From the NCBI GenBank assembly GCA_965119715.1, contig OZ221969.1:1116001-1180000 (forward strand): DNA of 64,000 nt, given 5' to 3'. The notes below the pieces were generated by a model. That model saw only the letters and a list, made by a program, of their open reading frames with translations. It had not been told where the DNA came from and did no database searches. Source of the stretch: JASBYZ01 sp029983705 (GTDB taxonomy: Bacteria; Actinomycetota; Coriobacteriia; Coriobacteriales; JAEZZM01). Positions 16,535-24,784 of this stretch are shown one piece after another. The position numbers were made by a program, and so were the translations under genes. Positions within the stretch are counted from its first letter, which is position 1. Each line of letters opens with the position of its first letter.

Positions 16535-17505
16535 TGCTTAGAGCTAGACCAAATCCACTTGTGCATGATTCTTCAAGCACACAAAGAATTATGCTCTTAG
16601 TTTGTGTGGCCTTGCTTCCTAATATCCTGGCCTCAACATTTATCTTTGGCTACAGAGCCTTAATGTTATATGCAGTTTCAATTTTAGCCTGCGTACTCAC
16701 TGAGCATGTAGCCTGTAAACTTATGAAGATTCCACTTTCTACCTCAGATTTATCAGCTGCGGTAACAGGAATCTTATTTGCAGCAATGCTTCCTGTAGAA
16801 ACTCCTTACTGGATGGTTATTTTTGGAGCCATTATTGCTATTGGGGTAGTAAAAATGCTCTTTGGCGGTATTGGCTATAACTTTGCAAACCCTGCAATTG
16901 TGGCAAGAATCGTTTTGATTATTGCCTTTCCTTCGGTGATGGCAAGCTATTCAGTACTTTCTCAGTTTGCAGCAGATGCAAACCTTGAGGGCCAACTTGC
17001 GCTAGGAGCAGATACGGTAAGTTCTGCAACACCTCTAGCCTTAATTAAAAACGGTCAAGAGGTTGACTACATGACGCTCATCTTAGGAACCCACGCAGGC
17101 TCTATTGGAGAGGTATCCATACTTGCCCTTGCGATAGGTGCAGTATTTTTACTTATCACGCGCGTTATTGAACCATGGATTCCCTTTACTTTTATTGCTA
17201 GTGCAGTGCTTGGTGCCTGGGCTTTAGGGGGAGATCCAATGCTTCATCTCTTAAGTGGCGGTCTTATCTTGGGTGCCTGCTTTATGGCAAACGATTACAC
17301 CACCTCACCTATCACCACTAAAGGAAAGATTATTTATGGTATAGGATGCGGTCTTATAACCGCCTTTGTACGTGTAGCGGGCTTTGCAGCAGAAGGTGTT
17401 GCCTTTGCAATTTTATTCATGAACCTGCTCACTCCAAGCATTGATAAACTTTGCGCAACAAATCCTTTGGGAGGTGTTAAGCGTGTCCTCAGTAAACAGA
17501 AATAA
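16534..17505 (+). CDS. rnfD: Rnf complex subunit RnfD
   Basis: This 323-residue integral membrane flavoprotein belongs to the NqrB/RnfD family. About ten hydrophobic segments are visible. The FMN is expected to be attached through phosphoester linkage to the Thr in SSATPLALIK near residue 170. GGIGYNFANPAIVARI and the late MANDYTTSPIT segment are also typical. Its start overlaps the rnfC stop (TAATG). RnfG begins inside its last 23 bases in another frame. Confidence 0.95.
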   Translation: MLRARPNPLVHDSSSTQRIMLLVCVALLPNILASTFIFGYRALMLYAVSILACVLTEHVACKLMKIPLSTSDLSAAVTGILFAAMLPVETPYWMVIFGAIIAIGVVKMLFGGIGYNFANPAIVARIVLIIAFPSVMASYSVLSQFAADANLEGQLALGADTVSSATPLALIKNGQEVDYMTLILGTHAGSIGEVSILALAIGAVFLLITRVIEPWIPFTFIASAVLGAWALGGDPMLHLLSGGLILGACFMANDYTTSPITTKGKIIYGIGCGLITAFVRVAGFAAEGVAFAILFMNLLTPSIDKLCATNPLGGVKRVLSKQK

Positions 17506-18079
17506 GGTAAATCCGCTCTTTGCCCTGGTGGCTATAGCTCTTATTATGGGAGCAATCTTGGGTCTTACTAACCTTGCGACCGCTGATATTATTACTGAGC
17601 AAAAGCTCGCAAAGGCTGAGGCTTCAAGAAAAGCTATTTTTCCAGAGGCTCAAGACTTTTTCGCCCTAGATGTATCACAGTTTAATGAAGAAAAGACTCC
17701 AGGCCTTACAGATGCATATAAGGCAGTTCGTGGCGATAAGGAGATTGGCTACATATTTACTGCAGCCAATAGAGGCTATGCGGGCGATGTACCTTGTGTA
17801 ATAGGAATTAACACCGACGGCATTATTGTTGGTATTGAGGTTCTTGATAATAAGGAAACTCCTGGTCTTGGTACAAAGATTGAAGAGCCGGAGTTTTTAA
17901 ATACACTTACCGGTAAGGAGAGCACTGACTCCTTTGATATCGTTGCAAGTTACGAGAAAAAAGACGGCATTAGCGCGGTAACAGGTGCGACCTTCTCGTC
18001 AAAGGCTGTGGCTAATGATGTTAAAAGTGCAGTAAGCGCCTACCATCAATTGAAAGAAGGTGAGGATCATGGCAAGTAA
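17483..18079 (+). CDS. rnfG: Rnf complex subunit RnfG
   Basis: This 198-residue protein has a single N-terminal membrane anchor (LFALVAIALIMGAILGL) and an extracytoplasmic FMN-binding domain. The flavinylation motif is SAVTGATFSSKAV near residue 180, with the Thr of GATFSS as acceptor. ETPGLGTKIEEPEF is a typical family segment. GTG at 17483 is chosen because GGGAGG lies 8 bases upstream; the upstream in-frame ATG would extend far into rnfD. An ApbE-type flavin transferase would be needed and is not in the window. Confidence 0.93.
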   Translation: MSSVNRNKVNPLFALVAIALIMGAILGLTNLATADIITEQKLAKAEASRKAIFPEAQDFFALDVSQFNEEKTPGLTDAYKAVRGDKEIGYIFTAANRGYAGDVPCVIGINTDGIIVGIEVLDNKETPGLGTKIEEPEFLNTLTGKESTDSFDIVASYEKKDGISAVTGATFSSKAVANDVKSAVSAYHQLKEGEDHGK

Positions 18080-18896
18080 AGAAGATAAAAATGGACTTGA
18101 TACCATCTTTTTACGAGGTATTTTACGAGAAAACCCAGTATTTGTCTTACTTTTGGGCCTCTGTCCGTTTTTAGCTACTACCACCTCATTTTTTAATGGA
18201 CTTGGTATTGGACTTGCCACTACCTTTGTTTTGGTGAGCACTAATATTGTAATTTCACTTATGAGAAACTTTATCCCAGATAAGGTGAGAATCCCTGCTT
18301 ACATTATTATCATCGCGGGTTTTGTTTCAGTCGTGGAGCTTTTGATTAAGGCCTTTGTACCGGCCCTTGATACCTCGCTTGGTATTTTTATTCCGCTTAT
18401 TACCGTAAACTGCATTGTGCTTGGTCGTGCTGAAGCCTTTGCTTCTCACAACACTCCATTTAAGTCATTTTTAGATGCACTTGGTATGGGTATTGGTTTT
18501 ACTATTGCCTGCGTACTTATGGGGCTTATTAGAGAGGCGCTTGGGGCAGGGCAGATCTTTGGTATAGATATTCCGTGGCTCTCAGAAAATCCCTTCCTTA
18601 TATTTATTATGCCAACGGGCGGGTTTCTTGTGTATGCAATGCTTATTGTGCTTGCAACCCTTCTTACTAAGTATTTAGACAAGAAAAAGAAAGAGCACGA
18701 ACAGGCAATTATTGATGCCTATTTGGCTCAGCAAAATCTTGATCCAAAAAGCCGTGAGCTTATAGCTGAGTGCTCAGATGAGCTCCACTTTAGCTGCGAA
18801 TCTTGCTCAAGTTCGGGTAGCTGCGGCTTAGAGGAATATAGACACCAGCTCAAAGACCAAAGAAGCTTTAAGCCAGGAATTGAAGGTGAGCACTAA
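18069..18896 (+). CDS. rnfE: Rnf complex subunit RnfE with Cys-rich C-terminal tail
   Basis: The first ~205 residues form the usual six-helix RnfE membrane subunit (NPVFVLLLGLCPFLATT; the half-helix with Cys in ITVNCIVLGRAEAFA that helps hold the membrane [2Fe-2S] centre with RnfA). At 275 residues the protein is longer than the usual ~200-230. After the last helix a hydrophilic tail contains five cysteines in two dozen residues (ECSDELHFSCESC, then SGSCGLEEY). That tail could bind a metal or an additional cluster; this is inference. ATG at 18069 follows GGTGAGG. rnfG ends 11 bases inside it. Confidence 0.92.
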   Translation: MASKEDKNGLDTIFLRGILRENPVFVLLLGLCPFLATTTSFFNGLGIGLATTFVLVSTNIVISLMRNFIPDKVRIPAYIIIIAGFVSVVELLIKAFVPALDTSLGIFIPLITVNCIVLGRAEAFASHNTPFKSFLDALGMGIGFTIACVLMGLIREALGAGQIFGIDIPWLSENPFLIFIMPTGGFLVYAMLIVLATLLTKYLDKKKKEHEQAIIDAYLAQQNLDPKSRELIAECSDELHFSCESCSSSGSCGLEEYRHQLKDQRSFKPGIEGEH

Positions 18897-19486
18897 TGTC
18901 AGGATTACTCATCATCTTATTTAATTCGATATTTGTACAAAACGTAGTACTTACACAGTTTTTGGGTATCTGTTCGTTTTTGGGCGTTTCAACTGATCAA
19001 AAGTCTGCTTCTGGTATGGGCTTTGCCGTTATCTTTGTTCTTATCACAGCAGCTATGATTACCTGGCCAATTTCAACTTTTGTGCTTAAACCTCTTGGCC
19101 TTGAATTTATGAGGACGGTTGTGTTTGCCCTCGTAATTGCAGGCGTTGTTCAGATGGTTGAAGCGGTTATTAAAAAGACCTCGCCAAGTTTGTATGATTC
19201 TTTAGGAATATATCTGCCACTTATTACTACTAACTGTGCAATTTTAGGTGTGGCGCTCACAAACGTGGATGCAAACTACAGCTTTATTGAGGCTATTGTT
19301 AATGCGCTTGGTACGGGTATTGGCTTTTGGATTGCCATCGTACTCTTTAGCATTATTAGAAAGAATTTAAAAGAGGCTCCAGTTCCAGAGCTTTTCAAAG
19401 GAATCCCTGCAGCCCTTATAGCTGGTGCAATTATGTCACTAGCCTTTGTTGGATTTTCTGGTGTCGCTGAAGGTCTCTTTAGTTAA
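18896..19486 (+). CDS. rnfA: Rnf complex subunit RnfA
   Basis: This 196-residue, six-helix membrane subunit is homologous to RnfE. The N-terminal FVQNVVLTQFLGICSFLGVS and the central ITTNCAILGVALTN carry the cysteines expected to coordinate the intramembrane [2Fe-2S] cluster shared with RnfE. The length is standard. The start overlaps the rnfE stop (TAATG). Confidence 0.96.
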   Translation: MSGLLIILFNSIFVQNVVLTQFLGICSFLGVSTDQKSASGMGFAVIFVLITAAMITWPISTFVLKPLGLEFMRTVVFALVIAGVVQMVEAVIKKTSPSLYDSLGIYLPLITTNCAILGVALTNVDANYSFIEAIVNALGTGIGFWIAIVLFSIIRKNLKEAPVPELFKGIPAALIAGAIMSLAFVGFSGVAEGLFS

Positions 19487-19507
19487 TAGATTGGTTTAGT
19501 TGATTTT

Positions 19508-20389
19508 ATGGCAAATATCAACAGTGTTGGATATGCAGCAGCGGTAATGCTTATTGTGGCATTGCTTTTAGGCATAGCCATACTCTTAGTATCAAAGAAA
19601 TTCTATGTAAAGCCTGATGATGCTGTAGATGACCTCTTGGATATCTTGCCAGGTGCTAACTGTGGTGCCTGTGGTTATGTTGGCTGTGAGGCCTATGCAC
19701 AAGCCCTTGCCGATAATCCCGAGAGCGTATCGGTAAGCCTTTGTACGGTAGGCGGACCTTCTACGGCAGAGCATATTGCTGAGTACTTAGGACAAAATGC
19801 TGAAGACTTTGTTGAAGAGATTGCATCAGTAAGATGCATGGGCTCAAGAGAGTTTACTCAAAATAGATTTGAATATACGGGTCTTAAGAGCTGTGCTGCT
19901 GCAAATGCCTTTCAATCTGGTCCTTCAATGTGTCAGTACGGGTGCATGGGCTTTGGTGACTGTGTTGAGGTATGCGACTATGACGCAATACATATTGTAA
20001 ACGGTGTAGCTATAGTTGATCCCGATAAGTGCACTGCCTGCAAAAAATGTGTTGGTGTCTGCCCTAAGCAACTGATTCATATGGTTCCTAAACATGAAAA
20101 ATTGCATGAGGTACGCTGTGCTAACTTGCTGAGTGGTGTACTTACTAAGCAGATGTGCTCAATTGGCTGCATTGGCTGCAAAAAATGTATGAAAGTATGC
20201 GAAGATGATGCCATAAGCATGCGTCTAGGCGTTGCAAGCATTGATCAAAACAAGTGCACTCAGTGTGGCAAATGCTTTGAGGCTTGCCCAAGTTCTTGCA
20301 TTACTGAATACATGATTTATCGGGTAGAAAAGAAGCCTGAGAAAAAGAAGGAGCGTCCTCAAAAAGTAGAGGCAGCTACTAAGGCCTAA
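19508..20389 (+). CDS. rnfB: Rnf complex subunit RnfB (iron-sulfur protein)
   Basis: RnfB is the ferredoxin-interacting subunit. An N-terminal membrane helix (AAVMLIVALLLGIAILLV) is followed by the four-Cys motif GANCGACGYVGCEAYAQAL. Ferredoxin-like clusters follow: CMGFGDCVEVC, CTACKKCVGVCP, CIGCKKCMKVC and CTQCGKCFEACP. This gives about 20 cysteines and potentially five [4Fe-4S] sites. A Lys/Glu-rich tail ends the 293-residue protein. It is last of the rnf genes. The ribosome site before ATG 19508 is poor. Confidence 0.96.
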   Translation: MANINSVGYAAAVMLIVALLLGIAILLVSKKFYVKPDDAVDDLLDILPGANCGACGYVGCEAYAQALADNPESVSVSLCTVGGPSTAEHIAEYLGQNAEDFVEEIASVRCMGSREFTQNRFEYTGLKSCAAANAFQSGPSMCQYGCMGFGDCVEVCDYDAIHIVNGVAIVDPDKCTACKKCVGVCPKQLIHMVPKHEKLHEVRCANLLSGVLTKQMCSIGCIGCKKCMKVCEDDAISMRLGVASIDQNKCTQCGKCFEACPSSCITEYMIYRVEKKPEKKKERPQKVEAATKA

Positions 20390-20404
20390 AGGAGCAAAAA
20401 AGTT

Positions 20405-21256
20405 ATGGAATCTGAAGCACAATCTGTACAAAAAAGCCCACTTTTTCAGGAAGAAAGTCTTCTTGGGGCGCATTTTGAAGTAGATGGCTTCGTTGAACTT
20501 GCAAGCTCGTATCCAAATAAGCTAGGCATCTCGGCACTTTCAGATACAAAAGCGTATCTAGCAGATCTAAGCTCACTAAATGTTATGACAATTAGTGGTG
20601 AGGATGCACAGATTTATTTACAGACCTTATCGACAGCAAATATAGAAGGTCTTAAGGGAGGAGAGAGTAGTCTCGCACTTTTTTTAAATGCGCAAAGTGA
20701 AATTATTGACTCAGCCCTTATCTTAAAAAATGATGAGTTTAATTTTATGCTTATAAGCTTGCAAGAAAACTTTGAGGAGTTTAGAGCCTGGCTTGAGGCT
20801 TATGCTGCCCTTGATAAAGAGGGGATTAAGGCCTTTCCAAATCTTGAGCTATCCTATCTGAGCTCTCAAATTAGCGTTCTTGCGCTTGGAGGCGGGGTAA
20901 GTGAGCATGTTTTATCAGATTATATAGGCACTCAAGCACTTCCAGCTCAAGAACACTTTTCGAGCTTACTTTTAGACGCAATTCCTGCTGTAGTGATTAA
21001 TGTAAGTCAGCTCTTTAATCATCCCGCATACCTGCTCATGCTACAAAATACTGATGTGGTAAGACTCTTTAGGTCGTTTATGAGTTTTGAGCATGTTGAA
21101 AATGCAGGGCTCAAAGATATTTATCATTATCTAAGCGAGCAACACCCTGAGCTTGCCTCAATTTATCAGGCCGATTATCAGAGTGCACATTCAAGCGCAT
21201 ATAAAAATTACCTTCGCAAAAATAAAAATTACATCGGTGGCAAACTAATAGAATAG
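20405..21256 (+). CDS. GcvT/YgfZ-fold folate-binding-like protein
   Basis: This 283-residue protein resembles the N-terminal part of aminomethyltransferases and YgfZ-like proteins. Its segment ALSDTKAYLADLSSL, then TISGEDAQIYLQTLSTANIEGL, follows the GcvT pattern of a Gly-Asp-Ala helix followed by a Thr/Asp-Ile strand. The usual YgfZ signature KGCYxGQE is not present, and it is shorter than GcvT (~360). No other glycine-cleavage genes are adjacent. ATG 20405 follows AAAGGAG, 15 bases after the rnfB stop, so it is probably part of the rnf transcript. Fold assignment is moderate and function unknown. Confidence 0.6.
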   Translation: MESEAQSVQKSPLFQEESLLGAHFEVDGFVELASSYPNKLGISALSDTKAYLADLSSLNVMTISGEDAQIYLQTLSTANIEGLKGGESSLALFLNAQSEIIDSALILKNDEFNFMLISLQENFEEFRAWLEAYAALDKEGIKAFPNLELSYLSSQISVLALGGGVSEHVLSDYIGTQALPAQEHFSSLLLDAIPAVVINVSQLFNHPAYLLMLQNTDVVRLFRSFMSFEHVENAGLKDIYHYLSEQHPELASIYQADYQSAHSSAYKNYLRKNKNYIGGKLIE

Positions 21257-21338
21257 TCTGCAATTAATCTCTTTGTCTTGGGGTACAATAGAACAGTCAA
21301 GGTAAGGTTGAACCTAAAACATTTACGGAGGTAACAAA

Positions 21339-21590
21339 GTGGGAATCGCAGACAGCTTCAAAAACTTTTTTGAATCATTTGACGCAAACAACCTGGAAGA
21401 CACTATAGTAGACTATATTGTAAACCAAATTGATGAAGGTAAAGTACTATCTGAGATTATGGATAGTCCATTTGTTAAAAACAGAATTAATGATGCTCAG
21501 CGTGATCAAATTCTCAATAACCCTGAGATTGCTCAGGCTACCTTAGATGAGGTAAAAGAGGTATTTAATTCACTTCGCGCTGGCAAATAA
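21339..21590 (+). CDS. Small acidic protein of unknown function
   Basis: This 83-residue protein starts at GTG 21339, with GGAGG 7 bases upstream, so expression is likely. The sequence is acidic, predicted helical, without cysteines or membrane segments (DSFKNFFESFDANNLEDT to EVKEVFNSLRAGK). I do not recognise the family. It is followed 26 bases later by the zinc-ribbon/FHA gene and probably belongs to the same cluster. It could be an adaptor for the FHA protein, but nothing in the sequence shows this. Confidence 0.75.
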   Translation: MGIADSFKNFFESFDANNLEDTIVDYIVNQIDEGKVLSEIMDSPFVKNRINDAQRDQILNNPEIAQATLDEVKEVFNSLRAGK

Positions 21591-21616
21591 GGTAAGGCGC
21601 AAGAAAGCAAGAAGAG

Positions 21617-22066
21617 ATGGAAGATCTGAAAAGACAGTGTCCAGTATGTGGCGCAGAGATATCTTATGATGACCAAGCTTGTCCGCACTGCAACTTTAAG
21701 CTTGCAGGTGCTACCCAAGTATTTTCAGGCCTCACTGGTGATATAACTGTGCCACAAGCAAATAACAATTCTAAATTTCCAGTGCTAAGAGTCTGCAAAG
21801 GCTCTTACGCTGGACAGGTTTTCAAGCTTACAAAAGACTTAATTACCATAGGTAGAGACCCAGATTGCGATGTTTTCTTAAACGATATGACGGTATCGCG
21901 CGAACATTGTAAGCTAGAAAAACGCTCTAATTCAGTGTATTTAACTGATATGAATTCGCTTAACGGTACCTGGGTTAACGGTGCTGTTGTGTCTGAGGCT
22001 GAGTTGTTTGATGGCGCAAGTTTACAAGTTGGCACCTTTGTGATGGTGCTGGAGATGAATCCGTAA
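21617..22066 (+). CDS. Zinc-ribbon + FHA domain protein (GarA-like position)
   Basis: This 149-residue protein has an N-terminal zinc ribbon, CPVCGAEISYDDQACPHC, then a ~35-residue linker, then a forkhead-associated domain: IGRDPDCDVFLNDMTVSREHC (phosphothreonine-binding Arg and Ser/His), and NSLNGTWVNG. FHA domains bind phosphothreonine peptides made by Ser/Thr kinases. In mycobacteria the FHA protein GarA (Rv1827) precedes the MerR gene Rv1828; here the same order is seen. GarA carries an N-terminal phosphorylatable ETTS motif, absent here and replaced by the zinc ribbon. A role as phospho-dependent metabolic switch is possible but inferred. Confidence 0.88.
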   Translation: MEDLKRQCPVCGAEISYDDQACPHCNFKLAGATQVFSGLTGDITVPQANNNSKFPVLRVCKGSYAGQVFKLTKDLITIGRDPDCDVFLNDMTVSREHCKLEKRSNSVYLTDMNSLNGTWVNGAVVSEAELFDGASLQVGTFVMVLEMNP

Positions 22067-22085
22067 GTTTAAGAGTTGAGCTGCT

Positions 22086-22799
22086 ATGGCAAAAGAATAT
22101 AAGACAATAGGAGAGGTAGTTAAGCTACTTCAAGATAAATATCCGGGCTTAAGCTTATCCAAGGTAAGGTATTTAGAGGATGAAGGATTGCTCAATCCTT
22201 CTCGCTCTGCTTCTGGCTATAGAAAATATAGTGAAGAAGATTTTAATCGCCTTGAAAAAATACTCTACTATCAAAAACAGTATTTTTATCCTCTCTCTGT
22301 TATTAAAGAAAAACTTGACGAAGAGCCTCCAAATCAGCAGGCAGTTATTGATGAGTCAGACCTCGACAAAATTAGTCTGCCTGATGAGATCTTAAATAAA
22401 AAGCATCCCATAGAAAATATTCCTCATCTTATAAATGTTGAAATCGGGTTTTTGAGAAAGCTCAATGAGTTTGGCTTAATTAAGTTTGAGACTTCTCCAA
22501 AAGGTCGAGTGCTTATTGACGGTAGGGAATTAGAGCTCGTGCTGTATTGCTATGAGCTTAAGCGATTTGGTATAGAGCCTCGTCACTTAAAGCTCTATCA
22601 AACCTACGCTCACCGTGAGTCTGTCATGTTTGAGCAGGCGCTTAATAATGTAGTTACTAAGCTCTCCAGTGAAATTGATGATGAAGAGCGTGCTAAGTTT
22701 TATACCACCTATAAAACACTTGAGCACTTAACGGCAAATATTAGAAGCGCCCTTATCAAAAAAGACTTACGCGAAGAGTTCAAACATCTAAATCTGTAA
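22086..22799 (+). CDS. ftsR: MerR-family regulator, FtsR/Rv1828-like
   Basis: This 237-residue regulator has an N-terminal MerR winged helix: LSLSKVRYLEDEGLLNPSRS, SGYRKYSEEDFNRLEKILYYQ, YFYPLSVIKEKLDE. A second HTH-like region lies near 130-175 (FGLIKFETSPKGRVLIDGREL), then a helical C-terminus. The spacing and the two-lobed layout match actinobacterial FtsR (Rv1828), a regulator of the cell-division gene ftsZ in Corynebacterium. It begins 19 bases after the FHA gene. The target here is unknown, so the symbol is by homology and context. Confidence 0.8.
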   Translation: MAKEYKTIGEVVKLLQDKYPGLSLSKVRYLEDEGLLNPSRSASGYRKYSEEDFNRLEKILYYQKQYFYPLSVIKEKLDEEPPNQQAVIDESDLDKISLPDEILNKKHPIENIPHLINVEIGFLRKLNEFGLIKFETSPKGRVLIDGRELELVLYCYELKRFGIEPRHLKLYQTYAHRESVMFEQALNNVVTKLSSEIDDEERAKFYTTYKTLEHLTANIRSALIKKDLREEFKHLNL

Positions 22800-22823
22800 C
22801 TAATACTAAGGAGATTACTGTCC

Positions 22824-23360
22824 ATGTTAGAGCAATTTGATTTTGAAAAATATATTCTAGACATTCCTGATTATCCTGAACCAGGAGTTGTATTTAAAGA
22901 TATCACCCCACTTTTAGCTGACCCTCGCGCTAATGCAACCGTTATAGACACGCTCTCAGACCATTTTCTTGGTAAGGGTGTTACTAAGGTCTTAGGTGCT
23001 GAGGCTCGCGGCTTTATTATTGGCGCTCCAGTTGCATACAGACTCAACGCTGGATTTGTTCCTGCAAGAAAGCCAGGAAAGCTTCCACGTGAGACCTTGA
23101 GCATCACCTATGACCTTGAATATGGTAAAGATTCGCTAGAAATTCACAAAGACAGCATCACAAAAGATGACGTTGTTTTGATTGTTGACGATGTTTTAGC
23201 TACCGGTGGTACCGCTTCTGCAAAAGCTCGTTTGTGCAAACAAATAGGAGCTAAGGTGGTGGGTTTTGCCTGCGTTTTGGAACTTGACTTCTTACACGGT
23301 AGAGAAAAAATTAAAGCAGTAAGTGACTTTGAAATTCTTTCTCTTGCTCATGCAAAATAA
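22824..23360 (+). CDS. apt: Adenine phosphoribosyltransferase
   Basis: This 178-residue enzyme converts adenine and PRPP to AMP in purine salvage. It has the family beginning IPDYPEPGVVFKDITPLLAD, GAEARGFIIGAPVAY, the adenine-hood segment KLPRETLSITYDLEYG, and the PRPP loop VVLIVDDVLATGGTA. ATG 22824 follows AAGGAGA. It is 24 bases after ftsR and may share its transcript. Confidence 0.97.
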   Translation: MLEQFDFEKYILDIPDYPEPGVVFKDITPLLADPRANATVIDTLSDHFLGKGVTKVLGAEARGFIIGAPVAYRLNAGFVPARKPGKLPRETLSITYDLEYGKDSLEIHKDSITKDDVVLIVDDVLATGGTASAKARLCKQIGAKVVGFACVLELDFLHGREKIKAVSDFEILSLAHAK

Positions 23361-23460
23361 AAATATAAGATAAATCATTCTTTCTTCATTAAATGCGCAG
23401 ATGACTTAGTTATAGTTGCATTAACTCCTGAAGAAGATGATTTGAAAGAGGAGCAAGAAT

Positions 23461-24777
23461 TTGAAAGTACAAACTATTTCAAGTACTTTTGTTGCACTTG
23501 GTATTGGAGCAAGCTGTGCTTTAGGCCTTGGCCTCGTAAACGCACAACCTGCGCTTGCTACATCCACCCAAGCTCAACTTCAATCTAAAGAAGCACAGGC
23601 CGCACAAATTAGAGCACAACTCCAAGAGCTTGGTGCTCAGGCAGATACTACAAATGACAAAATCTATGAGCTTGAGACTCAACTCAAAGAAACTGAAGAG
23701 CAAATTGCTCAGATTACTCAAAAAATCACTGATACTAAACAGGAATTAGAAGATACCCAAGCTAAGCTTGCTAAACGCGTTTCAGCATCTTATAAGGCTG
23801 GTAACACTAATTTTATTGACGTATTAGTGGGCGCAAGTAACTTTGATGACTTTGTATCTCGTATGCACTACGCTCAGTCTATCGCCGATAACGATGCTGA
23901 CATGATCAAGAAGTGTAGAGAGCTCAAAGAACAACTCGAAGAGTCTGAAATTTCTTTGTCTCAAAGAAAAGAAGAGCAGTCTCGTTTAATTGCACAAAAT
24001 AAAGAGTCTGTAGCTCAGCTTCAGTCTTATATGGATGAGTCTCAACAAATACTTAACGGTATTGATCAAGAGATTTCTCAGTTAATGGAAAAACAGCGCC
24101 AAGAAGAAGAGGCACGTAAGCAAGCAGCTTACCAAGCTCAACTTCAAAAGCAGGCACAAGAGGCTCTAAAAGCTCAAGAAGCTGCAGCTAAAGCAGCTAA
24201 AGATGCTGAAGCTAAACAAAAGCGTGCAGCAGAAGAGCTCAAGCGTGCCCAAGCTAATGGTGCTAACAAACAAGCTCTTGAGCAGGCAAGGCGAGCTCAA
24301 GAGACGGCTGAGCGCCAAGTTCAAGCAGCACAAAAACAAACTAAGGCTGCTGAGTCTAAGGTAAATAACGTTACCAAGCAAGCTGGGGGAAATGCCTCAA
24401 TTGTTGAAATTGCTCGCGGATTTACTGGTGCAAGTTATCGTCAACCATATGAGGGAGTTGACGGTGGACTTGACTGCTCAGGTCTTGTAACTGCGGTATA
24501 TCAAAAGAAGGGTGTTAACCTTCCAAGATCTTCAGCCGCACAATATGCTGCCTCTCAATCACAGGGTTGGGCAGTGAGCCAAAATGACCTACAACCTGGA
24601 GACTTAATTTTCTATAAGAAAAATGGTTCAGACAAAGTTGGTCACGTTGCTATCTATACCGGTAACGGTAAGGCTATGCAAGCCTACAATCCTGGCAGAC
24701 CGGCAGGAGAGGGCTCTATGAACATGGATAACTGGAGCATCGTAGGCTACGGTAGACCAGGCGCGAACTCCAACTAA
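23461..24777 (+). CDS. Secreted coiled-coil NlpC/P60 peptidoglycan endopeptidase (copy 1)
   Basis: This 438-residue protein begins with a signal peptide (VALGIGASCALGLGLVNA, cleavage likely after ALA). A PcsB-like coiled-coil region of ~200 residues contains FIDVLVGASNFDDFVSRM, then an Ala/Gln/Lys-rich helical stalk (residues ~205-305). The C-terminal NlpC/P60 domain has the catalytic Cys in GGLDCSGLVTAVYQ and His in KVGHVAIYTGNGKA. The expected activity is cleavage of D-Glu to diamino-acid bonds in stem peptides during division. TTG 23461 is used, with GAGGAG 6 bases upstream. A paralogue follows after 7 bases. Confidence 0.92.
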   Translation: MKVQTISSTFVALGIGASCALGLGLVNAQPALATSTQAQLQSKEAQAAQIRAQLQELGAQADTTNDKIYELETQLKETEEQIAQITQKITDTKQELEDTQAKLAKRVSASYKAGNTNFIDVLVGASNFDDFVSRMHYAQSIADNDADMIKKCRELKEQLEESEISLSQRKEEQSRLIAQNKESVAQLQSYMDESQQILNGIDQEISQLMEKQRQEEEARKQAAYQAQLQKQAQEALKAQEAAAKAAKDAEAKQKRAAEELKRAQANGANKQALEQARRAQETAERQVQAAQKQTKAAESKVNNVTKQAGGNASIVEIARGFTGASYRQPYEGVDGGLDCSGLVTAVYQKKGVNLPRSSAAQYAASQSQGWAVSQNDLQPGDLIFYKKNGSDKVGHVAIYTGNGKAMQAYNPGRPAGEGSMNMDNWSIVGYGRPGANSN

Positions 24778-24784
24778 GGCAGCT

